Part shown: piece by piece, positions 7,500 through 15,900 of the stretch
Layout of the letters: the number at the start of each line of letters is the position of its first letter
Numbering within the stretch: the stretch's first letter is position 1
DNA from: Pararhodonellum marinum
Lineage (GTDB): Bacteria; Bacteroidota; Bacteroidia; Cytophagales; Cyclobacteriaceae
NCBI RefSeq assembly: GCF_015354735.1
Contig: NZ_JACEFJ010000014.1
Coordinates: 1-64,000 of the forward strand
DNA: 64,000 nucleotides
Direction: 5' to 3'
Notes under the pieces: generated by a model
The model's input: the letters and a program-made list of their open reading frames with translations, nothing else
Databases searched by the model: none
What the model was told of the DNA's origin: nothing
Translations under genes and position numbers: made by a program

Positions 7500-8468
7500 A
7501 TGAAAAAAATTAGCCCAAATTTTACAGTAATCCCCTTAATCATAGCTTTAATATCCATGTTTTCTTGTATTTCCGAGGTAGACATAAGTGATGATGATGT
7601 GGATGGTAATGGCAATGGCAACGGAAACACCAATAATGGTATCCCGAATAACGGTTCAGTTGGAGACACCTTTGATTGTAACAATTTCAGTTATGCTGAT
7701 ACATTGTACTTTATCAATATTGAATCTGAACAGATTATTGCCCCAACCAATGAATTGTCCGGAACTTTCGAAGGCTTCCCAGAAGGCCTTGAATTGGATT
7801 CCATCACCGGTGCCATTGATATCAATAAAAGTGAAACTGGTTTAAGGTACAGAATTGAATTTAAACCATCCAATGATGCTCCAGCCTGTTCCTATTTTTT
7901 AACCATTGCAGGGATCAATTATTTGGATGAGATTTTTGTGTTGGATCAAGGAGAAAGGTTTGCGAGGGCTATTTATAATGGAAACCAGGATGGTATAGTA
8001 CCATGCGAAGATGAGGACGATGACGACGATGACGATGATGACGACGAAGATGACGATGAAGATGATGATGACGATAGTTGTAAGTTTGACATCGATGGCC
8101 CCGATGGGAATAAGTTAGCAGACTTTGGAGTATCTGTTGATCATGATACCGGGGATATTGATATGTTGGAGACTTTGGAAGATGAAACCTTTGGGGAAAC
8201 ACCAATCAACGGTGATGCAAGAGACTTTACACTTTATTACAGGGTATCTGATGAAAGTTTGAGTGCTTTGAATAAAATTGATATTAGGCTGTTCTATTTT
8301 GAGACTATGGCCGATGTACCTCAAGAGCTAATTGACGAGATGCAGGAAAAAAGAGACTTGATCGAATCCTCGACCGAGCTAGATCCAAACTTCCGCATCA
8401 TGCAGGATGATGTAACCAAAAGAAAACCAAGACCTCCATATCTAGTAATCGTGGCGAGACTACAGTAA
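7500..8468 (+). CDS. Lipoprotein with Cys-bracketed poly-Asp/Glu tract
   Basis: 322 residues from the ATG at 7500 (another ATG lies at 7494). A type II signal peptide ends at the lipobox SMFSC. After it come a DDDVD and Gly-Asn-rich linker, a region with SGTFEGFPEGLELDSITGAI that resembles the cadherin-like/putative-Ig repeats of bacterial surface proteins, and then about 23 almost uninterrupted Asp/Glu residues (bases about 8007-8075) with a Cys on each side. The final third is globular. Acidic tracts of this kind often bind divalent cations. It lies 7 bases after the phosphatase gene and so is probably in the same operon. I do not recognise the whole protein; the link to the Ser-rich peptide is by position only. 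Confidence 0.75.
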   Translation: MKKISPNFTVIPLIIALISMFSCISEVDISDDDVDGNGNGNGNTNNGIPNNGSVGDTFDCNNFSYADTLYFINIESEQIIAPTNELSGTFEGFPEGLELDSITGAIDINKSETGLRYRIEFKPSNDAPACSYFLTIAGINYLDEIFVLDQGERFARAIYNGNQDGIVPCEDEDDDDDDDDDDEDDDEDDDDDSCKFDIDGPDGNKLADFGVSVDHDTGDIDMLETLEDETFGETPINGDARDFTLYYRVSDESLSALNKIDIRLFYFETMADVPQELIDEMQEKRDLIESSTELDPNFRIMQDDVTKRKPRPPYLVIVARLQ

Positions 8469-8496
8469 TTAATGAATTTTTGGTTATTTTTCATTA

Positions 8497-11277
8497 ATGA
8501 AAAAAACTTTATCTACTCTATGTTTGCTCTTATTGATGTTTCCATCCGTAAAAGGTCAGAAGGTCGAGGACATTAAGGAATACCTGAACCAAGCGGAATC
8601 TAATTTTTACCATGAAGCCCCCGAATCAGTAAATGATAGTTTGGCGTTATTCAATTACAAAAAGGTAATTGAGCACGGGTCTTTTTCTGAGTCTTTTGAC
8701 AAAGAAAGCAAAGTTGGGATCTTTGAAAACTTGGGTGTCCTTTTGATAGAACAAGGCAGAAATGAAGAAGCGATCAGCATATTTAGAAAAAGTCTGGAAC
8801 TTCAAAGTCATCTTCAGGACACCCTGTTTTTTGCACCTAATTTGTTTTTGGGAGAAGCATATTACAGCATAAGCAAATTAGACAGTGCCGCAGCATTTTT
8901 AAAAATCGCCGAGGATGTTTTTGAATATAAAAACTCTAAGCTTGAGGCCTCTAGGCTTTACAATTCACTTGGTGTGATATATTATGAAATGGGTAATTTT
9001 TTTCAAGCCATTAATTACTTTACAAAAGCTGACGATTTGGTAGAGCAAGAAATAGGTGGGGATTTAGACAATCCATATTATTTGTATGCGCATCATTCTT
9101 TTGTTAATAACATAGGGTCATCTTTGATGAAAACCAATCAGCTGGATACTGCAATCACTGTATTCAAATCCTTGTTGCCATTGGAAATCAATAACGACAG
9201 GATTTACATTCATCTGGCTGATATTTTTCTCGAAAAGCAAATGCCAGATTCAGCAGAATACTTTCTGAAGCAAATTACTGATGATGAAATTCTTCAAGAA
9301 TTGGGTTTTGTTAATCAGATGGCAGAGGTTCTGATGCTGAAAGGCTATTTAAGTGATGCAAAAAAACAATTAAGGCAAGCCATAGAAAACCATCGACTGT
9401 TTTATGCCGATTTGGGGATTACTGGCAAGGATTTCAGGATTGGAACATCTCATTACTTGTTAGGTAAAATTTTCGCAGATGAAGAAAATTGGGATCTGGC
9501 CTTAAATCATTTCCACACTTCACTGATCCATTTTGACCCTTCCTTTGAAGATGCTGATTTTTTCGTCAATCCAGATGAAATAGGGCTGAGTTTTGCTTCT
9601 TTCAGCATGTTTAAAAGTCACATCAAAAAGGCAGAGACTTTGGCTAAAATGGCAAAACAAAAAAATGATCAGAAATACTGGGAAGCGGCCTTTAAAACTT
9701 TTGAGTCTGCATTCAACAGGGTTAAATACCTGAGTACCATTTATGACAATGATGAGGCCAGGGTTTTTTTGAGCGACTTTGTTATCGATGCCTATAATTT
9801 AGCCATCAGTTATGCTTATGAAAGATACGATAAGGATAAAGATATGGCTTACCTCAAAAAGGCATTTTACTTTACCGAAAGCAGCAAATCGATCGGTTTG
9901 TTAATCGGAAACATAGAAAACCGTTTTAAATCAACCATTGGACTTCCTCCAGATCTTCTCGAAAAAGAAAGAAATCTAAATTATAGGTTTTCCAGAACTA
10001 TGGTTATGCTAAACAATGAAGATGATATAAACATCATCAGTGCTATCCAAAAGGACCTTTTGGATATTAAGCTTGAATTATCAAGACTTCATGATGATTT
10101 CAATGAAAGGGAACAATTTGTGGATTTTAAGTTTTCTGAAGCTGACTTAAATATGGATTTCATCCAGAAAGAGGTTTTGCCTAAAAATTCCGCCTTGATT
10201 TCATATTATGTGGCGGATCATAATTTGTACAGTTTTTTAGTAGATAGAAAAAATATCGAGATACAAGTACATCCTTTGCCCTCAGACTTGGAGGAATTGA
10301 TAGAATCTTTTAATGATCAAGTATTCAATTCAAATTTAGGGGAGAAATTCAGTAATTCAGAAACCAACAAAACCTTGTATTCCCTTCTATTCGATTTGGA
10401 GCAAATCGAATTGTATGATCAGCTGATTTTGATTCCTCATGCAATGCTTAATGATATACCCTTTGAGGCATTGATGAATGAACAAAATAGGTTTCTGGTT
10501 GAAGAATTTGCCATAAGTTATTCATTTTCGGCTAAATTTTTAAGGATCAATGATTTTAAAAAATCTGATTTTAATCAAATTTTATCCATGGCTCCGTTTG
10601 CAAGGAATGATGATTTTATCAATAAAAGTGGCTTCGTACAATTGCCCTATTCATTGAATGAAGTTCAGCATCTTCAAGGTGAGGTTAAAATAGGAAACGA
10701 GGCTACTAAAAGCTTCTTTTCAAAAAATTTTCAAAATTACCCCATTCTTCATCTGGCCACTCACGCAGAAGTTAATCATTCCGATGGGGGAAAGTCTTTT
10801 GTGGCTTTTTATCCCAGTGATAATGACCATAAACTCTATCTGGATGAAATCATGATATCTAATATTGAAAAGGGCAAATTTGTGTTTTTAAGCTCATGTG
10901 AGTCCAATTCAGGACAAATCAGTAACAGTGAAGGCATTTTAGGTTTGTCAAGGGCTTTCACTTATGCTGGATACCCTAATATGATTACCACAAAATGGAA
11001 ATCAGACGATGTAGTATCCGAATACATCAGTAAGGCTTTTTATGCTTATGTTAGTAAGGGAAATGGTTTTGCCCAATCCCTTCAACTTGCCAAACTCCAA
11101 TTGTTGAAGGATCCGCAAATGGTAAATTATAGACATCCCAAATTTTGGGCTCCTTTTGTTTATATCGGAAGCCCCGCCAAATTGACAACATCACTGTGGT
11201 TATACTTCCTGATCCTGATTACAATAATTTTAGGCCTATTGCTTTTTTTAAACAAAAAAGCTACCTCAAAGTATTGA
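8497..11277 (+). CDS. TPR-CHAT domain protein, secreted and membrane-anchored
   Basis: 926 residues. A signal peptide (1-20, ending SVKGQ) is followed by several TPR units (for example YNSLGVIYYEMGNFFQAINYF) up to about residue 330, further helical repeats, and a C-terminal CHAT domain (about 640-890) of the caspase/separase-like fold. The catalytic His756 (HLATHAE) and Cys801 (LSSCESN) are both present. A last membrane segment (about 896-915) is followed by KKATSKY. The CHAT domain would therefore face the periplasm. Related proteins are found near ECF sigma cassettes in Bacteroidota, and such a cassette faces this gene. It follows the lipoprotein by 28 bases. Its target is unknown; processing of operon products or of the anti-sigma protein is possible. 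Confidence 0.88.
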   Translation: MKKTLSTLCLLLLMFPSVKGQKVEDIKEYLNQAESNFYHEAPESVNDSLALFNYKKVIEHGSFSESFDKESKVGIFENLGVLLIEQGRNEEAISIFRKSLELQSHLQDTLFFAPNLFLGEAYYSISKLDSAAAFLKIAEDVFEYKNSKLEASRLYNSLGVIYYEMGNFFQAINYFTKADDLVEQEIGGDLDNPYYLYAHHSFVNNIGSSLMKTNQLDTAITVFKSLLPLEINNDRIYIHLADIFLEKQMPDSAEYFLKQITDDEILQELGFVNQMAEVLMLKGYLSDAKKQLRQAIENHRLFYADLGITGKDFRIGTSHYLLGKIFADEENWDLALNHFHTSLIHFDPSFEDADFFVNPDEIGLSFASFSMFKSHIKKAETLAKMAKQKNDQKYWEAAFKTFESAFNRVKYLSTIYDNDEARVFLSDFVIDAYNLAISYAYERYDKDKDMAYLKKAFYFTESSKSIGLLIGNIENRFKSTIGLPPDLLEKERNLNYRFSRTMVMLNNEDDINIISAIQKDLLDIKLELSRLHDDFNEREQFVDFKFSEADLNMDFIQKEVLPKNSALISYYVADHNLYSFLVDRKNIEIQVHPLPSDLEELIESFNDQVFNSNLGEKFSNSETNKTLYSLLFDLEQIELYDQLILIPHAMLNDIPFEALMNEQNRFLVEEFAISYSFSAKFLRINDFKKSDFNQILSMAPFARNDDFINKSGFVQLPYSLNEVQHLQGEVKIGNEATKSFFSKNFQNYPILHLATHAEVNHSDGGKSFVAFYPSDNDHKLYLDEIMISNIEKGKFVFLSSCESNSGQISNSEGILGLSRAFTYAGYPNMITTKWKSDDVVSEYISKAFYAYVSKGNGFAQSLQLAKLQLLKDPQMVNYRHPKFWAPFVYIGSPAKLTTSLWLYFLILITIILGLLLFLNKKATSKY

Positions 11278-11290
11278 GATAGCCTTTTTG
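11254..11290. terminator. Bidirectional terminator between convergent genes
   Basis: AAAAAAGCTACCTCAA, loop AGTA, TTGAGATAGCCTTTTTG: a stem with one mismatch and one bulge, A-rich on the left and T-rich on the right. It overlaps the CHAT stop codon and lies just before the end of the convergent lipoprotein gene, so it can end transcription from both sides. Confidence 0.75.
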
Positions 11291-11312
11291 GGTGTCGGCA
11301 ACTTCTCCTGCT

Positions 11313-12032
11313 TTATTTTATTTCAATTTCAATTTCTGCAGCTTCCTTTATTCTCTTGGCTACCTTGTCAAAAAGCCTTCGATTTGTATTTTTGTTGAGA
11401 ACAATGACTCCTTCTATTCTCTCTGCTTTTTCCAGATCTTCTTCGCTAACTCCATTAAACCATTTGGAAGGATTTAACTCAAACAAAACCAATGGATTTT
11501 CGATTCTATCTACCCTGAAGTATTCATCGTCGTCCTCAGGTTCTATTTCAACTTCAAATTCGATTTCATCATCAAAGTATTCGAATACAACTGGAATCGA
11601 ATTGTTTTCCGAATCATTGAAGGTTCCGGAAAGATAGATGGAAGGTTCGTTTTTGTAATCGATAAGGTCCATTTCCAATTCAATTTCTTTGTATTCCCCC
11701 TCTGGGATGTTGATAAAGAAATCCACCGAAGCGTCAAATTTATCGAATTCAATTTTTTTAATTTCGCTGAATTTTATTTCAATTTCCTTTTCGAACTTTC
11801 CCATATCATTTCTTCCTTCGAGTTCCAACTCAAGTTCTTCAATCTGAATAAAACCCGATTCAATTACCAGATAATCTTGCATGACTCTGGCATTGGGATT
11901 GTCACTGGATGAAATGACAAATCCTATTCCCAACTTTCCATCTCCTTCTCCAAAGGAAGGTACCGCTTCTTCTTGATCACATGCATACAGGAACAAAAGA
12001 GCAATGGCCAATAAATAATTGATTTTTTTCAT
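11313..12032 (-). CDS. Acidic lipoprotein of the ECF cassette
   Basis: 239 residues. A type II signal peptide ends in FLYAC, and the mature protein is strongly acidic, with ELELELEGR, KEIEIKF, EIELEMDL and EVEIEPEDDDEY. The pattern of alternating residues suggests beta-strands. The C-terminal part has RIEGVIVLNKNTNRRLFDKV. I do not recognise the family; it has some likeness to DUF4382-type surface lipoproteins. It has its own copy of the GGTTACA-N16-CGACTA promoter (12062-12090), so it should respond to the neighbouring sigma factor. Like the poly-Asp lipoprotein of the facing operon, it is an acidic surface or periplasmic protein. Confidence 0.7.
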   Translation of the reverse strand: MKKINYLLAIALLFLYACDQEEAVPSFGEGDGKLGIGFVISSSDNPNARVMQDYLVIESGFIQIEELELELEGRNDMGKFEKEIEIKFSEIKKIEFDKFDASVDFFINIPEGEYKEIELEMDLIDYKNEPSIYLSGTFNDSENNSIPVVFEYFDDEIEFEVEIEPEDDDEYFRVDRIENPLVLFELNPSKWFNGVSEEDLEKAERIEGVIVLNKNTNRRLFDKVAKRIKEAAEIEIEIK

Positions 12033-12061
12033 AACTTTTGATTAGGTTTGTTTTCATCACT

Positions 12062-12090
12062 TAGTCGATTCTATAACCAAACATGTAACC
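12062..12090 (-). promoter_or_regulatory. Candidate ECF-sigma promoter of the acidic lipoprotein
   Basis: On the minus strand GGTTACA (12090-12084), 16 bases, CGACTA (12067-12062). Transcription would start near 12055, about 23 bases before the lipoprotein start. It lies between the anti-sigma-like gene and the lipoprotein gene, so the lipoprotein can be expressed separately from the sigma operon. Boxes and spacing match the copies at 178-206 and 13491-13519. Confidence 0.75.
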
Positions 12091-12106
12091 AAAAATTTTA
12101 CCTTTT

Positions 12107-12874
12107 TCAAAAAAAGTGTGTGAGTTGTAACTTGAATTGATCCCAACTTGAAAAATAGCCATTATAGTTATGACTAGAACTAGAGTTTATTTTTTTGATT
12201 AAAGACACTGCTTCCGGGTAATTTCCAAGCTTAATGTGCGTAAATACGGAATAAAATTCCGCTTCATCCAGAAATACTTTATTCTGAGCGTTTCGGTTCA
12301 ACTCCAGTATTTCCTCAAACTGGTCATTGGCTGTGTCATATTTTTTTAAATTGAAATTTGCCATGGCACTAAAAAAAAGGTATTGGGGATTCTGGGTTTC
12401 AACGGAGTAATTTTCAATTATTTTTTCCCAATTTTCTTCTATGTACCATTGAGTTGGTATTCCGTTTTTTTGTTCAGAAGATCTTTCAAGAGGAATTTTA
12501 TATTCGATATACTTTTTTTCAAAGAAGTTTTGCTTGGTATCATGGATCACCACAATCGTTGCCAACGCAATCAGGATCAAACTTGCCGCAATTCCTTTTA
12601 AAATGTTCGGTAATACTACCAGAGTCCTTAATTTTTTTGGACCTTTGCTTTTGGATTCTAGTCTTTTTTCCTGAATAAAGGTGTGGTGTATCCTTGAAAT
12701 TTCTTTCTTGTATCCAGCTAAGTTTATTGTCTCCCGGCTGATTTTCACCAAATGTAACAATTCGCCCAGTTCCGGTTGTTGCTGTACTTTATCTTCAAAA
12801 ATAGCACGTTGGCTCGGAGTCATTTCCCCATCCAAATAGGCTTCAATTTCCTCGAGTTTTGTAAAGTTATCCAT
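12107..12874 (-). CDS. Membrane anti-sigma-like protein with TPR-like C-terminus
   Basis: 255 residues. The N-terminus (LEEIEAYLDGEMTPSQRAIF...PELGEL) resembles the N-terminal fold of anti-sigma proteins, without the zinc-binding His-x3-Cys-x2-Cys. A single membrane segment lies at about 91-110. The extracytoplasmic part has TPR-like helices (YLFFSAMANFNLKKYDTANDQF). It overlaps the sigma gene by 8 bases. I infer that it holds the sigma factor at the membrane and senses a periplasmic signal, perhaps with the CHAT protein or the lipoproteins. Regulated proteolysis is usual for this class but cannot be shown here. Confidence 0.75.
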   Translation of the reverse strand: MDNFTKLEEIEAYLDGEMTPSQRAIFEDKVQQQPELGELLHLVKISRETINLAGYKKEISRIHHTFIQEKRLESKSKGPKKLRTLVVLPNILKGIAASLILIALATIVVIHDTKQNFFEKKYIEYKIPLERSSEQKNGIPTQWYIEENWEKIIENYSVETQNPQYLFFSAMANFNLKKYDTANDQFEEILELNRNAQNKVFLDEAEFYSVFTHIKLGNYPEAVSLIKKINSSSSHNYNGYFSSWDQFKLQLTHFF

Positions 12875-13478
12875 TTTCTAAAGCTGATTTAAGCATTTGA
12901 CGCAAGTTGGGATTGTCATTGATTTTATTGATTAACCCTTGTAGACACTTGTACTTTTTATTGCGAACCACCTGTTCATTGGCATAATTTTCCATTTGAA
13001 GAATATCTTTCATCGACATTTCCAAATAGTAAAATTTGATCAATAATTCTTTGCAGGAAGATCCAAGACTTTCAAAAATTTCCAGAATGAATTTTTTGTT
13101 CTCAAATTGAACAAGTTGCTGATTCATATCCTTTTGTATGATTTCTTTCTCGGATTCATAGATTTCATTTCTCTTATTCATACTGCTCCTTTTTCTTATT
13201 TCGGAAACCCATAAATTATTTGCGATTTTGTACAACATGGATTTGATACTGGCTTGCTCTCTGAATTTGTCATGGACAACCAAGTCAATGAAAACCAGAA
13301 AGGTTTCCTGGATTATGTCTGCAGCATCCTCTTCGTTACCATATTTTCTAAGAATACAGGTTTCTAAATAAGCATAGTTTTCTTGGTAAAGATGACTTAG
13401 CATCTTGTTGATTTGATTTTTATCTCGAATTCCGTTTAGGATTTCTTTATCAGAAAGTTTGCGCTTTTTGTTGGCCAT
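12867..13478 (-). CDS. ECF-type RNA polymerase sigma factor
   Basis: 203 residues from the Met at 13478 (MANKKRK). A region 2-like segment (EEDAADIIQETFLVFIDLV...LYKIANNLWVSEIRKR) is followed by a diverged region 4 (SSCKELLIKFYYLEMSMKDILQMENYANEQVVRNKKYKCLQGL). A longer frame from 13499 would begin inside the promoter spacer, upstream of the likely transcript start, so the inner Met is preferred; the mRNA leader would then be only a few bases. The gene is followed by its likely anti-sigma partner. The shared promoter suggests that it controls itself, the acidic lipoprotein and the Ser-rich peptide operon. Confidence 0.85.
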   Translation of the reverse strand: MANKKRKLSDKEILNGIRDKNQINKMLSHLYQENYAYLETCILRKYGNEEDAADIIQETFLVFIDLVVHDKFREQASIKSMLYKIANNLWVSEIRKRSSMNKRNEIYESEKEIIQKDMNQQLVQFENKKFILEIFESLGSSCKELLIKFYYLEMSMKDILQMENYANEQVVRNKKYKCLQGLINKINDNPNLRQMLKSALENG

Positions 13479-13490
13479 GTATACATCTAT

Positions 13491-13519
13491 TAGTCGCAAT
13501 AAGGTTAAAAAATGTAACC
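13491..13519 (-). promoter_or_regulatory. Candidate autoregulated ECF-sigma promoter
   Basis: On the minus strand GGTTACA (13519-13513), then 16 bases starting with TTTTT, then CGACTA (13496-13491). The first twelve bases (GGTTACATTTTT) are identical to those at 178-189. It lies just upstream of the sigma gene and suggests positive autoregulation, as is common for ECF factors. The other 200 or so bases up to 13737 hold no convincing gene. Confidence 0.75.
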
Positions 13520-13737
13520 TAAAATATAGAATTTATTTGCTGAATTTTCTAAAATGACCAAATGAGATGAAATTTAATTGCCGCTTCCTACATATACCTG
13601 TATTGAAGATACCTCAATATTACCAGTCATAAGTTTGGTCGATTGTCGAATAAAACTCAATAAAAAATCGTTCGATACTATTTTTGGAATGGCCTTAAAA
13701 ATAAATCAAGGACTGTATGAAGAAAAAATTAATGAGG

Positions 13738-14424
13738 TTACTGAAATGCCCAGCCCACAAAAATACCATAATTGGGTTTGAATTCTCTTTCTGGCCCATA
13801 CTGATCCAGATTGGCTCCCAATCCAAAACTAAAAGCCTCCTTTTTAAGGCCAGCTCGGAGTTGAAGAAAGCTTCTGGCATGTTGATTTTCTATTGTCTTA
13901 TGGACATACATGTATTGTAGTCTGGTGTAGAGATTCAAGCCCTTGCTGATCTGCGGCTTGTATTCATAAATCCCGAATAGCTCGATGCTTCTGCTTTCGT
14001 TCAAAAAAAGTGAGGCAATGCTCACTGCCAGCCATTTTCTATTGGCATAGGAATGCTGCATACCGGCTAGTGGGGAAAACCCAACACTATTGTTGATCGT
14101 GGTGCCTGCGACGAAACTGAAGTCTTTGTAGAAATTGTAATTGATCAGTACAGGCATGACCAAATCCAAATCATTTAGGTCATTGTCATAACTACTGGTA
14201 AAAGTAGCCACACTTAGAAACCCAAACTTGCTTTCAGGTGTGAATTGTTTTTTGACCACCATTTGGAAAAACAAGCGTTGATGCCCTGCCATGAATTCTA
14301 CTGGGGTCGGTACTTTTGGGGCCATGTCTTGTGGATAAACTGTGATTGGAAAATTGAATAAGTATAAACAGGTGACAATTACCAATCGTATCCAATTTAA
14401 TTTTACATTTTTGAGAAGGTGCAT
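13738..14424 (-). CDS. Secreted outer-membrane beta-barrel-like protein
   Basis: 228 residues. An N-terminal signal segment (about 12-31, ending VYPQD) is followed by alternating amphipathic strands: FGFLSVATF, NYNFYKDFSFVAGTTINN, WLAVSIASLFL, ELFGIYEY, LYTRLQYMYV and FSFGLGANL. The last residues FVGWAFQ resemble a barrel end. It probably lies in the outer membrane. I do not recognise a precise family. It stands alone between the sigma operon and a Crp/Fnr gene on the same strand. Confidence 0.6.
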   Translation of the reverse strand: MHLLKNVKLNWIRLVIVTCLYLFNFPITVYPQDMAPKVPTPVEFMAGHQRLFFQMVVKKQFTPESKFGFLSVATFTSSYDNDLNDLDLVMPVLINYNFYKDFSFVAGTTINNSVGFSPLAGMQHSYANRKWLAVSIASLFLNESRSIELFGIYEYKPQISKGLNLYTRLQYMYVHKTIENQHARSFLQLRAGLKKEAFSFGLGANLDQYGPEREFKPNYGIFVGWAFQ

Positions 14425-14500
14425 TTTTTCCGCTCTTTTTTTCTTTACAAAGCTCGGATGGTTTTCGAAATTAAATGTTGCCCTAAGTCAAGGTTTTACC

Positions 14501-15070
14501 TTACAATTTGGCTTTTAGGCGACTAAGGGTGTACGGAGTGATGCCCAAATAACTCGCCACGACTTTATTGGAAAGCCTACTGAGGATTTTGGGTTGATGT
14601 TCCAAAAGCCATTGTACTCTTTCCAGGCTATCGGCACCTTGAAAATCATAGATTCGTTTTTGTGTGGTAATGTAAGCGGACTCCAAAATGTTGCGATACA
14701 CCTTGTTGATTAGAGGTTCTGTTTCCACCAAATGATAAAAATCATCTCTGAATATTCGCAAGACAGTCGTCTTTTCAAGGCATTGAATATTTTCAAAGGC
14801 TGGTTTTTCAGAAATTAAGCTTGTAAAACTGGTACCAAATTTTCCTTCGAAGGCCAAATATCTTGTATTTTCCACCCCTTCCTTATTGGTGGTAAAAAGT
14901 CTCAGGCACCCAGAGATGACGAAATAATTGTACTTGCAGATTTCCCCCTCACGTAAAAGGAATTCATTTTTTTTGTAGGTTTTCTCAGTAAAATACGGCG
15001 AGAGATATTCAATATCCTGATCAGCTACCGGACTTAATCTCTGAAAATATTCTCTTAATAAAGGATGCAT
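14501..15070 (-). CDS. Crp/Fnr-family transcriptional regulator
   Basis: 189 residues. A cyclic-nucleotide-binding-like beta-roll (about 20-125, with KKNEFLLREGEICKYNYFVISGCLRLF) is followed by a helix and a short C-terminal helix-turn-helix (SNKVVASYLGITPYTLSRLKAKL). No Cys cluster for an Fe-S centre is visible. This small Crp-like type is abundant in Bacteroidota and its ligand is usually unknown. It ends about 75 bases upstream of the barrel gene on the same strand, which it may control. Confidence 0.88.
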   Translation of the reverse strand: MHPLLREYFQRLSPVADQDIEYLSPYFTEKTYKKNEFLLREGEICKYNYFVISGCLRLFTTNKEGVENTRYLAFEGKFGTSFTSLISEKPAFENIQCLEKTTVLRIFRDDFYHLVETEPLINKVYRNILESAYITTQKRIYDFQGADSLERVQWLLEHQPKILSRLSNKVVASYLGITPYTLSRLKAKL

Positions 15071-15192
15071 GGCTCCAATTTGCCAAATTTAATTTAAAAA
15101 TCCCATTATCAGAAGTGAAGGATTCAGTACTGTAAGTTGGCATCCTGAAGGTATGGTAACACTTATTATTCCCAGGTGTAAATCTAAAACCA

Positions 15193-15807
15193 TCATTGCC
15201 TCAATTGCTTGTTTCTGATCCTGCTGAACGTTTCAGGAGTCATACCCAAAACTGAGGCAAGGAATTTGGAAGGCACTTCATTGAATATATTCCGGTCCTT
15301 CATAAACAGTTTGAAATACCGCTCTTCAGCACTGAGCGCAATCTGTTCACTTATCCTGTCTTCCATCTCACCCAATTGCCTGGCTACAAATGCTTTTTCA
15401 AATTGATGCCATTTTGGAACAATTTCTCCAATGCGGTCGTAATCATTTCTTCTAATTACAAAAATCTCACATTCAGTATAAGCCTGAATATTCCATTTGC
15501 CCTTCATTTGCATGAAAAAACTCTGCCTATCCATTATCAAATGACCTTTAGTAGCGACCCATCGGGTAACTTCCTTGTTCCCAAATTCCGCAAATTCCCG
15601 TAGAATCCCCTGATGAACAAAGCCCATTTTTTCACAAGAACCTCCTCCCTTGGAGAAAAAAGACCTTTTTGGAAGGTTAACCTTCTGAAACAATCCAGAT
15701 ACCTTTTCTGCAAAAGTCCTGTCTAACCCAAATGTGCTGTGGATGTAATGTTCTATATCAGTCATAACAGCTGTAGTTTTATCCAAGTTTTCTTCATAAA
15801 GCACCAT
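15193..15807 (-). CDS. Crp/Fnr-family transcriptional regulator
   Basis: 204 residues. The beta-roll domain (KRSFFSKGGGSCEKMGFVHQGILREF) and the C-terminal helix-turn-helix (PSKFLASVLGMTPETFSRIRNKQL) mark the same small Crp-like class as the neighbour at 14501-15070, but the two are clearly different sequences. It is divergent from the TetR gene at 15901, with 93 bases between, so one of them may regulate the other. No target gene is obvious. Confidence 0.88.
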   Translation of the reverse strand: MVLYEENLDKTTAVMTDIEHYIHSTFGLDRTFAEKVSGLFQKVNLPKRSFFSKGGGSCEKMGFVHQGILREFAEFGNKEVTRWVATKGHLIMDRQSFFMQMKGKWNIQAYTECEIFVIRRNDYDRIGEIVPKWHQFEKAFVARQLGEMEDRISEQIALSAEERYFKLFMKDRNIFNEVPSKFLASVLGMTPETFSRIRNKQLRQ

Positions 15808-15900
15808 AATTGGGATTTTGATTTTGCGGATTTATATATACTTTTCATACTTGGCTTAAATCGTTTTGTAAAAATAGGCCAAATGGACTAATTTTGCAAC

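Noticed and set aside
7969..8205. Minus-strand frame opposite the poly-Asp tract, rich in His and Arg
   Set aside because: It only mirrors GAT/GAC codons of the lipoprotein gene and has no other support.
13578..13920. Short plus-strand frames between the sigma gene and the barrel gene
   Set aside because: They overlap the end of the barrel gene, are not supported by any motif and differ from the coding style of neighbours.
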